A DNA stretch of 64,000 nt from Limnohabitans sp. JirII-31 (GCF_002778315.1 NZ_NESA01000005.1:124001-188000), one strand, 5' to 3'. Counted from the stretch's first letter, positions 1 to 8,729 are shown. Program-made: numbers and translations. Notes: generated from the sequence alone by a model not told the origin.

Positions 1-388
1 CTTGTGCTGCAGCCAAACGCAAAGGCTGGGCATGAATTTGTAGCGAGGCGCTGGCAATGGTGGCACCTTGGTTGGGCGCAGCGGCGGTGCTGCCCATCAC
101 CAGGTGCACGCGCTGTGGCAGCACGTCCAGCTCTTCGGCCACCACCTGGGTGAGCGCGGTGCGTAAGCCGGTGCCCAAGTCCACATGGCCGTGCAAGGCG
201 GTCACACTGCCGTCGTCCCACACCGCCAGCAAAATTTCGACGCCTTCGGCGGGGTTGCCCGCCACCAAGGTGGGTTGGCCCGGCGCGGGTGGCGGTGCGG
301 CAGGCGGGTCGCGCACCACCAGCAACACGCCATGGGCTTGGTGAAAGTCGGCGCGCGAACGCACCTGTTGGGCGCGCAGTGTGTTCAT
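1..388 (-). CDS. Molybdopterin-binding large subunit of a xanthine dehydrogenase-family hydroxylase (partial)
   Basis: The visible part is the first 129 residues; the C-terminus lies beyond the left edge. It starts MNTLRAQQ and contains GVEILLAVWDDGSVTALHG, DLGTGLRTALTQVVAEEL and GSTAAAPNQGATIAS. These are typical of the molybdopterin-binding subunit of two-subunit hydroxylases such as isoquinoline oxidoreductase or aerobic nicotinate dehydrogenase. The ATG overlaps the stop of the 2Fe-2S subunit gene (ATGA), so the two are translationally coupled. Such enzymes hydroxylate N-heterocycles next to the ring nitrogen using water. No FAD subunit gene is visible, which suggests the two-subunit type whose large subunit often ends in cytochrome c domains; that end is not in the window. 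Family is clear; the substrate is inferred from neighbours. Confidence 0.85.
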   Translation of the reverse strand, partial: MNTLRAQQVRSRADFHQAHGVLLVVRDPPAAPPPAPGQPTLVAGNPAEGVEILLAVWDDGSVTALHGHVDLGTGLRTALTQVVAEELDVLPQRVHLVMGSTAAAPNQGATIASASLQIHAQPLRLAAAQ

Positions 389-858
389 GCGGGGTTGGCC
401 ATCAGCGAAGCGGCGCGGCGTACCGCATCCATGATTTCAAGGTGCGCGCCGCAGCGACACAAATTGCCAGCCAGTGCGTGGCGAATTTGGGCGTCGCTTG
501 GGTTGGGCGTGTGGGCCAACAAGGCGACGGTCATCATCACCATGCCATTCAAGCAATAGCCGCATTGGGCCGCTTGCGCGTCGATGAACGCCTGCTGCAC
601 CACGTGCAACTGTTGCGCATTGCCCAGCCCTTCCAAGGTGGTGATGGCGCGGTCTTGCACCTCGCAGGCCGGGATCACGCACGCGCGTGCTGCCACGCCG
701 TCCACCAGCACCGTGCAAGCGCCACACTCGCCCAAGCCGCAGCCAAACTTGGGGCCGTTGAGGCCCAGGTCGTTGCGCAAGGCGTTCAGCAAGGTGGTGT
801 GCCGCGTGAGCGGCAGGTGGTGCGATTCGCCGTTGACAGACAGATGGACGGGCTTCAT
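385..858 (-). CDS. 2Fe-2S small subunit of molybdenum hydroxylase
   Basis: This 157-residue protein carries two 2Fe-2S clusters that pass electrons from the molybdenum site. The plant-ferredoxin-type cluster cysteines are in GCGLGECGACTVLVDG (around residues 39-53), followed by another Cys in ARACVIPA. The helical second domain has CGYCLNGM and NLCRCGAH near residues 105-145. Length and layout match small subunits of the xanthine dehydrogenase family (CoxS, IorA, NicA type). I chose the ATG at 858 because it gives the normal MKPVHLSVNG start; a longer frame upstream has no family resemblance. The large subunit gene follows with a 4-base overlap. Location beside a 6-hydroxynicotinate reductase homologue suggests a nicotinate-like substrate. 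Confidence 0.9.
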   Translation of the reverse strand: MKPVHLSVNGESHHLPLTRHTTLLNALRNDLGLNGPKFGCGLGECGACTVLVDGVAARACVIPACEVQDRAITTLEGLGNAQQLHVVQQAFIDAQAAQCGYCLNGMVMMTVALLAHTPNPSDAQIRHALAGNLCRCGAHLEIMDAVRRAASLMANPA

Positions 859-881
859 CGGGTGTGTGTTGAGGCTTGGCG

Positions 882-1619
882 TCAGACGCTCAGGTAGTTG
901 CGGCGAATTTCGTCGTCTTCTACCAGCGCAGCCATGGCGGCCTCGTGGCGAATCTGCCCTTTTTCCAACACGTAGGCGCGGTCCGACACCCACTGCGCAA
1001 AGTGCAGGTTCTGCTCAGACAGCAAGATGCTCACGCCTTCGGCTTTGAGCGCCAAGATCATGTCGGCCATTTGCTCCACGATCACCGGGGCCACGCCCTC
1101 AGACGGCTCGTCCAGCAATACCAGCAAGGGGTTGCCCATCAAGGTGCGTGCCACGGTGAGCATTTGCTGCTCGCCACCGCTCATGCGGCCCCCCGCGCGG
1201 TCTTGCATTTCACCGAGGTTGGGAAACAGCTTGAACAGCTTCTCGTGGGTCCAGTAAGGCGCGGGCGTGCCATCGGGGAAATGGCGTGGGGCCTGTCGGC
1301 CCACGCTCAGGTTTTCCAGCACCGTGAGTTCGCTGAACACGCGGCGGTCTTCCGGTACAAAGCCCAAACCAAGGCGCGCCACTTGGTAGGGTTCGGCGTG
1401 TGAGATGTCGTGGTTCAAAAACCGCACTGCGCCGCTGCGTTTGGGCATGAGCCCCATGATGGCTTTGAGGGTGGTGGACTTGCCCGCGCCGTTGCGACCC
1501 ATCAGCGCCACCACTTCGCCACGTCCGACGTGCAGGCTGACATCGAACAAAATTTGCGCTGCACCATACCAGGCGTTGAGGCCTTGCGTTTGCAGCAAGG
1601 TGTTGGGGCTCGGGTTCAT
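882..1619 (-). CDS. livF: Branched-chain amino acid-type ABC transporter ATP-binding protein (LivF-like)
   Basis: One of the two ATPases of a Liv-family importer, 245 residues long. Walker A is GRNGAGKST (about residues 41-49), the ABC signature is MSGGEQQ (about 147) and Walker B with its glutamate is LLVLLDEPSEG. The ATG overlaps the stop of the livG-like gene by ATGA. The gene sits between the rest of the transporter and the molybdenum hydroxylase genes, so the transported compound is probably the substrate of that pathway rather than a branched-chain amino acid. Liv-family systems also take up aromatic acids, amides and urea, so the substrate cannot be read from the sequence. Confidence 0.92.
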   Translation of the reverse strand: MNPSPNTLLQTQGLNAWYGAAQILFDVSLHVGRGEVVALMGRNGAGKSTTLKAIMGLMPKRSGAVRFLNHDISHAEPYQVARLGLGFVPEDRRVFSELTVLENLSVGRQAPRHFPDGTPAPYWTHEKLFKLFPNLGEMQDRAGGRMSGGEQQMLTVARTLMGNPLLVLLDEPSEGVAPVIVEQMADMILALKAEGVSILLSEQNLHFAQWVSDRAYVLEKGQIRHEAAMAALVEDDEIRRNYLSV

Positions 1620-2383
1620 GCCGGTTCTTTCCGTTCAAAGGTTTTGCCGCTGCCAAAGTAAACCTCTTGCACTTTGGGGTGGTCGCGAATGTCTTGCGCC
1701 TGGCCTTCGGCAATCAAGCGTCCACGGGCCAGCACGATGATGCGGTCGGCAAAGCCAAACACCACATCCATGCTGTGCTCGGTGAACAACACGGCCATGC
1801 CGCGTTGTGTCACCAGCTCACGCGTGAGGGCCATCAATTTGTTGCGTTCGCCCGGCGCCATGCCGGCGGTGGGTTCGTCCATCAACAGCAGGCGCGGTTG
1901 GTTGGCCATGGCAATCGCCAGCTCCAGGCGCTTGACGTCGCCATAGGCGAGTTCGCTGCACGGTCGATCGGCTTGTTCGACCAGGCCCACTTGTGCCAGC
2001 AGGGCCAAGGCGTCGGCACGGCGGTACAAGGTGGCACGGCGCCACATGGCAAACAAGCGTGCGTCGTCAGACAGCAAGGCCATTTGCACGTTCTCGGCCA
2101 CGGTGAGGGAGCTGAAGGTTTCGGCGATCTGGAAGGTGCGGCTCACCCCCATCTGCCACACCTCGCGCGGCTTGCGCCCCACCAGGTTGTGACCGCCCAG
2201 CGTGATGCTGCCGCTGTCGGGTTGCAACTGGCCGTTGAGCATGTTGAAAGTGGTCGATTTGCCTGCGCCGTTGGGCCCAATCAGGGCCAACAACTCACCG
2301 GGTGCGAGGCTGAAGCTGATGTCGTCCACCGCCCGGTTGCCACCAAACGATTTGCCCAGCCCTTGCACTTGAAGCAGGCTCAT
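1616..2383 (-). CDS. livG: Branched-chain amino acid-type ABC transporter ATP-binding protein (LivG-like)
   Basis: The second ATPase of the importer, 255 residues. Walker A is GPNGAGKST, Walker B is LLLMDEPTAGM, and the C-terminus has the LivG-type LIAEGQAQDIRDHPKVQEVY. The signature region reads LAYGDVKRLELA, a variant of the usual LSYGxQRxLE in LivG proteins. The ATG at 2383 overlaps the stop of the fused permease gene by 4 bases and gives the normal MSLLQVQGLGKSFGG start; an open frame continues upstream but only shadows the permease. It is expected to pair with the LivF-like protein on the cytoplasmic side of the inner membrane. Confidence 0.92.
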   Translation of the reverse strand: MSLLQVQGLGKSFGGNRAVDDISFSLAPGELLALIGPNGAGKSTTFNMLNGQLQPDSGSITLGGHNLVGRKPREVWQMGVSRTFQIAETFSSLTVAENVQMALLSDDARLFAMWRRATLYRRADALALLAQVGLVEQADRPCSELAYGDVKRLELAIAMANQPRLLLMDEPTAGMAPGERNKLMALTRELVTQRGMAVLFTEHSMDVVFGFADRIIVLARGRLIAEGQAQDIRDHPKVQEVYFGSGKTFERKEPA

Positions 2384-4311
2384 GTCGTACCCCCTTGTCG
2401 CTGCGCGTGTGTGTGGCCACGCTGAAAGCGTGCCTGTAATTTGCTGCTGACAAAACCTGCCAAGCCCTGTGGGAAGACCATCACCAACAGCAAGATGGTG
2501 CCGCCCAACACGGCGCGCCAATAGTCGGTGCTGCGTGCGATGGTGTCTTGCAGGCCGGTGAAGGTGATGGCCCCCACCAACGGCCCCACCACGGTTTGCA
2601 CGCCGCCCAGCAAGACCATGACCAAGCCATCGACCGACTTGGACACACCCAAGGCGTCGGGCGAAATGCTGCCTTTGGAGAAGGCAAACAAAGCGCCCGC
2701 CAAACCGGCAAATGCAGCGGCCACCACAAAGCCCGCCCACTGCAAGTGTTTGACGTTCATGCCAATAGCTTCGGCGCGCAGCACCGAGTCCCGGCTGGCG
2801 CGCAAGGCATAGCCAAACGGTGCAAACAGCATGCGCCGCAGGGCGTACACGCTCAAGCCGCACAAGGCGAGCGTGAGGTAGTAGTACATGCGCTTGTCGG
2901 CCAGCCAGGGGCTGGGCCACACGCCGGTGAGCCCGTTGCTGCCACCGGTGAAGTTGTCCCACTGAAAACAAATCGACCACAAGATTTGGCCAAAGGCCAA
3001 GGTCAGCATGGCCAGGTACACGCCCGACAGGCGCACACAAAACCAACCAAACACAGCCGCCGCCACGGCGGTGAGCAGCGGTGCGCACACCAAGGTCAAC
3101 TCCATGGGCATGTTCGCGCGCAAAGCCAGCAAGGCGGCCACATAAGCCCCCAGCCCAAAGTAAGCTGCGTGACCAAACGAATGCATGCCGGCAGGCCCCA
3201 TGATGAAGTGCAAGCTGCAGGCAAACAACGCGGCCGTCAGCAGGTCAATCGCCAACACGGTGGTGTAGGGCGACTGCGCGGTCAACAGGGGCAAGGCCCA
3301 TAACACCAAGCCACACAACACCCAGACCAGCAGTTGACCGCGACCGCCCAAGCGCAGCGGGGCCTCGGCTTCGCCGCCATGGCGTGGCGTGCTTTGGGGT
3401 TTGCCCATCAGGCCCCAGGGGCGCACCATCAGCACCACGGCCATCACCAAAAATTCAGCCACCAGGGTGAGCTTGGAAAATGCGAACGACATGCCCCAGA
3501 GCTCCACCGTGCCCAGGCCCACGCACAGGGCTTTGATCTCGGCAATCATCAGCGCCGCCACATAGGCCCCCGGAATTGAGCCCATGCCGCCGACCACCAC
3601 GATCACAAACGCGTCGCCAATGGTCAGCAAGTCCAACCCCAAGTTGGCGGGTTCACGTGGCAGCTGCAAGGCGCCGCCCAAGCCCGCCAGTGCGCAGCCC
3701 AGGGCGAACACACTGGTGAACAACCAACGTTGGTGGATGCCCAAAGCGCCCACCATCTCACGGTCTTGGGTGGCGGCACGCACCAAGGTGCCAAAGCGGG
3801 TGCGCGTGAGCAGCAACCACAACAGGCCCAACACCACCGGGCCAATGACGATCAACAACAAGTCGTAGCTGGGAAAGCGACGACCCAAAATATCGACCGC
3901 ACCGGACAAGCCCGGTGCGCGTGGGCCCAACAAATCTTCGGGGCCCCACAGCCACAAGGCCGCGTCTTTGATGACCAGCACCAAGGCAAACGTGGCCAGC
4001 AATTGAAACAACTCAGGCGCGCGGTAAATGCGGCGCAACAGCAGCATCTCCACCAAGCCGCCCAGCAGGCCTGAGATGAGCGCGGCCAACAGCAGCAACC
4101 ACCAAAAGCTCAGCGCCAAACCGATGGAGCGACCCACGTGTTCCACCAGCGAGTACGCGATGTAAATGCCGAGCATGAAAAACGAGCCATGGGCAAAGTT
4201 GACGATGCGCGTGACCCCAAAGATCAGCGACAGGCCGGCAGCGACCAAAAACAAAGAGGATGCACCGGCCAAGCCGTTGAGTCCTTGCACCACAAAGCCA
4301 GAAAAATCCAT
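2380..4311 (-). CDS. Fused LivH-LivM ABC transporter permease
   Basis: A 643-residue membrane protein combining both Liv permeases. Residues 1 to about 290 are LivH-like (GLSLIFGVTRIVNFAHGSF, then VVVGGMGSIPGAYVAAL). After a polar linker rich in Gly and Arg (around 310-330) the rest is LivM-like (FGHAAYFGLGAYVAALLA, LSGVYLAMLTLAFGQI, LLGGVQTVVGPLVGAI). Normally these are two genes of about 290 and 320 codons. I chose the ATG at 4311 (MDFSGFVVQ); GGAAA lies about 11 bases upstream, whereas the longer start adds 16 hydrophilic residues. It forms the membrane channel of the importer encoded with the binding protein upstream. Confidence 0.9.
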   Translation of the reverse strand: MDFSGFVVQGLNGLAGASSLFLVAAGLSLIFGVTRIVNFAHGSFFMLGIYIAYSLVEHVGRSIGLALSFWWLLLLAALISGLLGGLVEMLLLRRIYRAPELFQLLATFALVLVIKDAALWLWGPEDLLGPRAPGLSGAVDILGRRFPSYDLLLIVIGPVVLGLLWLLLTRTRFGTLVRAATQDREMVGALGIHQRWLFTSVFALGCALAGLGGALQLPREPANLGLDLLTIGDAFVIVVVGGMGSIPGAYVAALMIAEIKALCVGLGTVELWGMSFAFSKLTLVAEFLVMAVVLMVRPWGLMGKPQSTPRHGGEAEAPLRLGGRGQLLVWVLCGLVLWALPLLTAQSPYTTVLAIDLLTAALFACSLHFIMGPAGMHSFGHAAYFGLGAYVAALLALRANMPMELTLVCAPLLTAVAAAVFGWFCVRLSGVYLAMLTLAFGQILWSICFQWDNFTGGSNGLTGVWPSPWLADKRMYYYLTLALCGLSVYALRRMLFAPFGYALRASRDSVLRAEAIGMNVKHLQWAGFVVAAAFAGLAGALFAFSKGSISPDALGVSKSVDGLVMVLLGGVQTVVGPLVGAITFTGLQDTIARSTDYWRAVLGGTILLLVMVFPQGLAGFVSSKLQARFQRGHTHAQRQGGTT

Positions 4312-4374
4312 GTCTACATTTCCGTGAACATCCGCATGCAGCACCGAGGTGCGCTGCATGCGGACAGGGGCTGC

Positions 4375-5580
4375 TTAGTCGGCAGCGCGCAGTTTCTTGA
4401 CTTCGTCGTTGCTCGGCTGGAAGGCCGCGCCGTCGAGGTAACGGTAGTCGACCATCACGCCCTTGCCGTTGTCATTCTTGATGCGACCCACAAAGGCACC
4501 CATAGTGGATTGGTGGTCTTGCGCCCGAAAGCTCACTTTGCCAAACGGGCTGGTGAAGCTCAGGTCGCGGAACGACACGGCGAGTTTTTCAGAGTCGGTG
4601 CTGCCGGCTTTTTTGATGCCAGCGGCCAGTGCCTGAATCATGCTGTAGCCCACGATCGAACCCAGACGTGGGTAGTCGTTGAACTTGGCCTGGTAAGCAC
4701 CCAAGAAGGTTTTGTGCTCTGCGGTGTTGATGCCGTTCCAGGGGTAGCCGGTGACGATCCAGCCGTTGGGCGTTTCGTCTTTCAGCGGGTCCAGGTACTC
4801 GGGTTCACCGGTCAGCAAGCTCACCACCTCACGGCCTTGGAACAGACCACGCGTGTTGCCTTCGCGCACAAACTTGGTCAAGTCAGCGCCAAACAACACG
4901 TTGAAGATGGCATCGGGCTTGGCGTCTGCCAAGGCTTGGGCCACCGCTCCAGCGTCGACCTTGCCCAGTGCTGGCGCTTGTTCGGCCACGAACTCCACAT
5001 CAGGTTGTGCGGCCTTGAGCAATTGCTTGAAGGTGGCCGCAGCCGATTGGCCGTATTCGTAATTGGGGTACACCACGGCCCAACGCTTTTTCTTGAGCTT
5101 GGCGGCTTCGGGCACCAGCATGGCGGCTTGCATGTAGGTGGAGGCGCGCAGACGGAAGGTGTATTTGTTGCCACCTTGCCAAACAATTTTGTCGGTCAGG
5201 GGTTCGCCCGCCAGGAAGAAAAATTTCTTTTGCTTGGAGAAGTCGGCCACCGCCAAACCAATGTGCGAGAGGAAGGTGCCACTCAGCACATCCACTTGTT
5301 CGCGTGACACCAGCTCTTCAGCGGCACGCACGGCGTCACCGGGGTTGGCGTTGTCGTCGCGGATGACGAGTTGCAGTTTTTTACCGTTCACACCTCCGGC
5401 GGCGTTGATTTCGTCAACGGCCAGTTCCATGCCTTTTTTGTACGGTTCCAAGAAGGCGGGCTGGGCCTTGTAGCTGTTGATCTCACCGATCTTGATGACA
5501 CCTTGTGCCATCGCCGGGGCAAGACCCCAGGCCAAGGCCGCGGCGGCGGCGGCACGGGTCAGGCTGCGAAAACTCTTCAT
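4375..5580 (-). CDS. ABC transporter substrate-binding protein (LivK-like)
   Basis: A 401-residue periplasmic binding protein of the Leu/Ile/Val family. It begins with a signal peptide (MKSFRSLTRAAAAAALAWGL, cleavage likely after AMAQG). The mature part has the family marks GVIKIGEINSY, GMELAVDEINAAGGVNGKK, LVIRDDNANPGDAVRAAEEL and, later, WAVVYPNYEYGQSAAATFK. It is the first gene of the transporter block and lies 63 bases upstream of the fused permease. The ligand is unknown; the context points to an N-heterocyclic acid or a related amide. It could also bind an amino acid, as family membership alone does not decide. Confidence 0.9.
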   Translation of the reverse strand: MKSFRSLTRAAAAAALAWGLAPAMAQGVIKIGEINSYKAQPAFLEPYKKGMELAVDEINAAGGVNGKKLQLVIRDDNANPGDAVRAAEELVSREQVDVLSGTFLSHIGLAVADFSKQKKFFFLAGEPLTDKIVWQGGNKYTFRLRASTYMQAAMLVPEAAKLKKKRWAVVYPNYEYGQSAAATFKQLLKAAQPDVEFVAEQAPALGKVDAGAVAQALADAKPDAIFNVLFGADLTKFVREGNTRGLFQGREVVSLLTGEPEYLDPLKDETPNGWIVTGYPWNGINTAEHKTFLGAYQAKFNDYPRLGSIVGYSMIQALAAGIKKAGSTDSEKLAVSFRDLSFTSPFGKVSFRAQDHQSTMGAFVGRIKNDNGKGVMVDYRYLDGAAFQPSNDEVKKLRAAD

Positions 5581-5636
5581 GCTGGCTCCTTTAAAAAACG
5601 AAACGTGAACGATAAACGAAACAAATCACTTCACCC

Positions 5637-6221
5637 TCAGCGCAGGCCGTCTTGGCCCACAATCTCTGACACTTGCAAGCCGCCGATGCGCGGTGCGGGA
5701 CGACCACTGTCGGTCACCACCACGGCCACCACCATTTCGTTGGCGCGCGGGGCGTCGCTCACGCGGGCTTCCATGGCATCAAAGTGGCTGCGCACAAAGG
5801 CGGCGTCTTTGTGGCCCAAGGGCACATCGATGATGGTGCCCAAGGTGCCGCGCTTTTTGGCCGATGGCACCAAGGCGGCGCCATGGCTCACGGCTTTGCG
5901 CAGCGGCGCACCCAGTTTGGGGTGCAACACAGCGGCGGCGTGTTCAAGCTCGCCCGCTTCGCCCACGATGGCGGCTTTGCCGTAGCTTTGCGCTTGCTCG
6001 GGCGTGATGCCCAAAGCCTGGACGCAACGTTGGCCCAACAGACCGCCCAGCTCTTCGCCGATTTCGATCAGGATGTCGAGGTTGGCGCTGTAGTGGCCCG
6101 CGTAGGGGTTGTCGATCACCGCCATCGCCAGGGCGCGGCGTGTGGGTGGGTCAATGGCTTGACCGCCTTCGACATGGGTTTCGTCGACTTGCACGACGAT
6201 CTTGCGAATGGTGGCTTTCAT
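5637..6221 (-). CDS. Amino acid synthesis family protein (DUF1185, PF06684)
   Basis: A 194-residue protein of the DUF1185 family, recognised by IRKIVVQVDETHVEGG near the start, DNPYAGHYSANLDILIEIGE, GEAGELEHAAAVLHPKLGAP and SAKKRGTLGTIIDVPLGHKD. Structures of this family show a fold related to the AroH-type chorismate mutase, but no reaction is established. I chose the ATG at 6221 (MKATIRKIV) because the AGGAG upstream is properly spaced for it and too close for the ATG nine bases earlier. It is transcribed with the UPF0280 and 6-hydroxynicotinate reductase-like genes, so a step in the same pathway, perhaps on a product after ring opening, is a reasonable guess. Confidence 0.85.
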   Translation of the reverse strand: MKATIRKIVVQVDETHVEGGQAIDPPTRRALAMAVIDNPYAGHYSANLDILIEIGEELGGLLGQRCVQALGITPEQAQSYGKAAIVGEAGELEHAAAVLHPKLGAPLRKAVSHGAALVPSAKKRGTLGTIIDVPLGHKDAAFVRSHFDAMEARVSDAPRANEMVVAVVVTDSGRPAPRIGGLQVSEIVGQDGLR

Positions 6222-6238
6222 GGGGTTCATTTCTCCTA

Positions 6239-7129
6239 TCAGGCTAAGCAGGCTTCGTGCCCGGCGACTTCGATCTGGCCTTGGCAACACAACAAGGCGG
6301 CGTGTATCAAACCTTGGGCTTGCAACTGGTGGGCATAGCGTTGACCACGTGTCAAGGCCTGGCTAATTTGGCAGGCACTGAGTGGCGGCACATCCACCGT
6401 GACCCAGCGTGTGCCCAGGTCGGCGTCGTCACGCAACTGATTCGCAGGCTGGCGCACGATGCGTGGGTCGTCCACGTTGACGGCGTTGGCAATCAAGGTG
6501 GCGGCGGCGTCGGCTTGTGCGGCGGTGGCGGCCAACACGGTCACGCTGTCGGCAATGCCGAGCGACTGGCTGCGGCCGCGCCAACCGCTGGTGGCGATGC
6601 CACGCACGGGCATGTCGGCGCTGATGTGCAGCGCGCCATCGAGCACCCAGTCACTCAGCGGCGACTCACCCCAAGCGCGTGCGATGTCGCTCACCAAACC
6701 AATGCGCACTGAAGTACCTGGCGTCAAATGCAAGGCAATGTCACCGCCGTTGTTGACCCAAGCGCGTGCAATGCCTGCGCGTTGGTAGCTGGCCAGCACC
6801 GCTTGCGCCACGGCCCCGGCGACGGCCGCCATGGCCGTGATGAAGCCGTCGGGGTGTGTGGGGCAGGGAGCGGCCAGTGGCGCACAGGCTTGCCACATGC
6901 TGCGCGCAATGGCACCGCGCAGGAGATTGTGTGCACGCGCTGGCACGGCTTGGCGCAGCTGGGGCAACTCTTGCACCAAGCTGGGCAGCATGGGTTGAAA
7001 CGCGGCCCACGCGGCCTCGTGCGCGGCTTGCACGCAAGCGGCGTCACCGTCGGCCTGAATCACCAAGTCGATCGGGCCGTGCTGGAAATGCCAGCGTTGC
7101 GGGTCCAGGGCTTGGCGATGGGCTTGCAT
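6239..7129 (-). CDS. UPF0280 family protein (ApbE-like)
   Basis: A 296-residue protein of the UPF0280 family, distantly related to the flavin transferase ApbE. Recognisable parts are the N-terminal FQHGPIDLVIQADGD, the middle MAAVAGAVAQAVLASY, then ARAWVNNGGDIALHL (an ApbE-like N-N-G-G-D-I motif near residue 175), ATSGWRGRSQSLGIADSVTV and AATLIANAVNVDDP. The start at 7129 gives the normal length; the longer frame only shadows the neighbour. It lies 7 bases downstream of the 6-hydroxynicotinate reductase-like gene. The clostridial reductase has a covalently bound flavin, so this protein could attach the flavin. That is inference; no reaction is established for UPF0280. Confidence 0.85.
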   Translation of the reverse strand: MQAHRQALDPQRWHFQHGPIDLVIQADGDAACVQAAHEAAWAAFQPMLPSLVQELPQLRQAVPARAHNLLRGAIARSMWQACAPLAAPCPTHPDGFITAMAAVAGAVAQAVLASYQRAGIARAWVNNGGDIALHLTPGTSVRIGLVSDIARAWGESPLSDWVLDGALHISADMPVRGIATSGWRGRSQSLGIADSVTVLAATAAQADAAATLIANAVNVDDPRIVRQPANQLRDDADLGTRWVTVDVPPLSACQISQALTRGQRYAHQLQAQGLIHAALLCCQGQIEVAGHEACLA

Positions 7130-7136
7130 GGGTGGG

Positions 7137-8729
7137 TCAGCCCAACATCGGGGGTGTGTCCAGCGGCCAAGGGCTGTCGCTGGCGGGTGGTGCCACCCAA
7201 CGCAGTTGTGTGGGTGCGCCGTCGTTGTGCCAAGCGCCGTGGCGCAGCGTGTCGTCCAGGCTGCGCACAAAGCCCATGTGACCGCCCAAGGCTTGGTAGT
7301 CACTCAAGCGCATGGTGAACTCAATGGGCGCCACGATGGCCGGTGTGGGCACGGTGCCAAAGCTGCCGCGAGGCATGCGCAGCACGTCCACCATCAAGGT
7401 GATGCCGCCGCCCGGCCATACATAAGACGGTGCGCCGCCGCAGGTGACATTGACCAGTGCGCGTTTGATGGCGCGTGTCAGTTGCACCGGGTTGTCGGTC
7501 ACGCCCGCGCGCAAGCTGCCGCCCGCGCCGCCCAGGAACAGCACCGACACGAGCGAGGGTTCGCAGTTTTCGCCAATGCGTTCGACCACGCGACGCACGG
7601 CTTCGGGCATGTCGGCCACTTGGGGTTGCAATTGTTCATCCAGCACATACCACGCCGCGTGTTCGCCCGTGGTCGAGGTCATCAACAAGCGCAGCCCAGG
7701 GCGTGCCACCTCGGGGTCCCAGCTGTCCAAGATGGACAACGGGTCTTCGATGTCGGTGCCACCCCAGCCGGTGCCCGGATTGGCCACCTGAAAGTAACGA
7801 CCCGGCGTGGACTTGCGCCCTTTGATGCGGATGCCGCTGGGTGGAATGTGCAGGCAACGCCCGGCTTGGTGCTCGCTGAGCACACCGGTGATGTGGTCGT
7901 CCACGACCACCACCTCGTCGCACAGGCCCAGCCATTGCTGGGCAAAGATGCCAATGGCGGCTGAGCCGCAGCCCACGCGCATGCGTTGCTCGGTCACACC
8001 GTTGACGATGGGCGCTTGGCCTGCTTGCAACACCACGGTGGCACCGCCGTCGATGGACACTTCCACCGCCTCGTGGTTGCCCAGGGCCTGCATCAGGTTC
8101 ATGGTGACGCGGCCTTCTTTTTTGCTGCCACCGGTCAGGTGGTGCACGCCGCCCAGGCTGAGCATTTGTGAGCCGTATTCGGCCGTGGTGACGTGGCCCA
8201 CCACTTCGCCCTTGCACAGCACAGAGGCTTGTTCGGGGCCGAGGTAGCGGTCGGTGTCGATCTTCACTTTCAAGCTGCAGTAGCTGAAGATGCCTTCTGT
8301 CACCACCGTCACCATGTCCACCCCGCGCGATTGCGAGGCCACGATGAAGGGGGCGGGTTTGTAGTCGGGGTAGGTGGTGGAAGACCCAATGCCGGTGACA
8401 AACACGCCACGCGAAGCGCTGGCGGCTTGGTCTTTGGCATCGACCTTCAGGTCGCTGCGTGGCGTTAACGCTTCGGTGTCAGGCTCGGGCGTGGTGCCTT
8501 GGTGCAACAGCACCACCGGATCGAGGCGCACCAACACGCCGTTGCGGTTGGCATAGCGGTCACACGCGCCGACGCGTCCGTCAGAGATTTGGCACAAGAC
8601 GGGACAGGCATTGCACTCGACCTTGTTGCCGGCCATTTGCTCGTTGCGCGGTGTTGCGCGCTCCAGTCCCCAGTTGGGAGAAGCATCGTCGGGGCCTGGC
8701 AGGCCATCGCCTTTGGTGTGCGTCGTCAT
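7137..8729 (-). CDS. hnr: 6-hydroxynicotinate reductase-like iron-sulfur flavoprotein
   Basis: A 530-residue homologue of 6-hydroxynicotinate reductase, which in Eubacterium barkeri reduces 6-hydroxynicotinate to 1,4,5,6-tetrahydro-6-oxonicotinate with reduced ferredoxin and contains 2Fe-2S and 4Fe-4S clusters and a covalent flavin. Residues 39-56 hold a cysteine cluster (C39, C42, C46, C56) fit for an Fe-S centre. Other conserved-looking parts are GVFVTGIGSSTTYPDYKPAP, EGIFSYCSLKVKIDTDRYLG, RVGCGSAAIGIF and FLGGAGGSLRAGVTDNPVQL. It is the first gene of the leftward operon; its start is 148 bases from the divergent ferredoxin reductase gene, which likely provides electrons. Its Shine-Dalgarno is weak. 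The family call is firm; the exact substrate is inferred. Confidence 0.85.
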   Translation of the reverse strand: MTTHTKGDGLPGPDDASPNWGLERATPRNEQMAGNKVECNACPVLCQISDGRVGACDRYANRNGVLVRLDPVVLLHQGTTPEPDTEALTPRSDLKVDAKDQAASASRGVFVTGIGSSTTYPDYKPAPFIVASQSRGVDMVTVVTEGIFSYCSLKVKIDTDRYLGPEQASVLCKGEVVGHVTTAEYGSQMLSLGGVHHLTGGSKKEGRVTMNLMQALGNHEAVEVSIDGGATVVLQAGQAPIVNGVTEQRMRVGCGSAAIGIFAQQWLGLCDEVVVVDDHITGVLSEHQAGRCLHIPPSGIRIKGRKSTPGRYFQVANPGTGWGGTDIEDPLSILDSWDPEVARPGLRLLMTSTTGEHAAWYVLDEQLQPQVADMPEAVRRVVERIGENCEPSLVSVLFLGGAGGSLRAGVTDNPVQLTRAIKRALVNVTCGGAPSYVWPGGGITLMVDVLRMPRGSFGTVPTPAIVAPIEFTMRLSDYQALGGHMGFVRSLDDTLRHGAWHNDGAPTQLRWVAPPASDSPWPLDTPPMLG

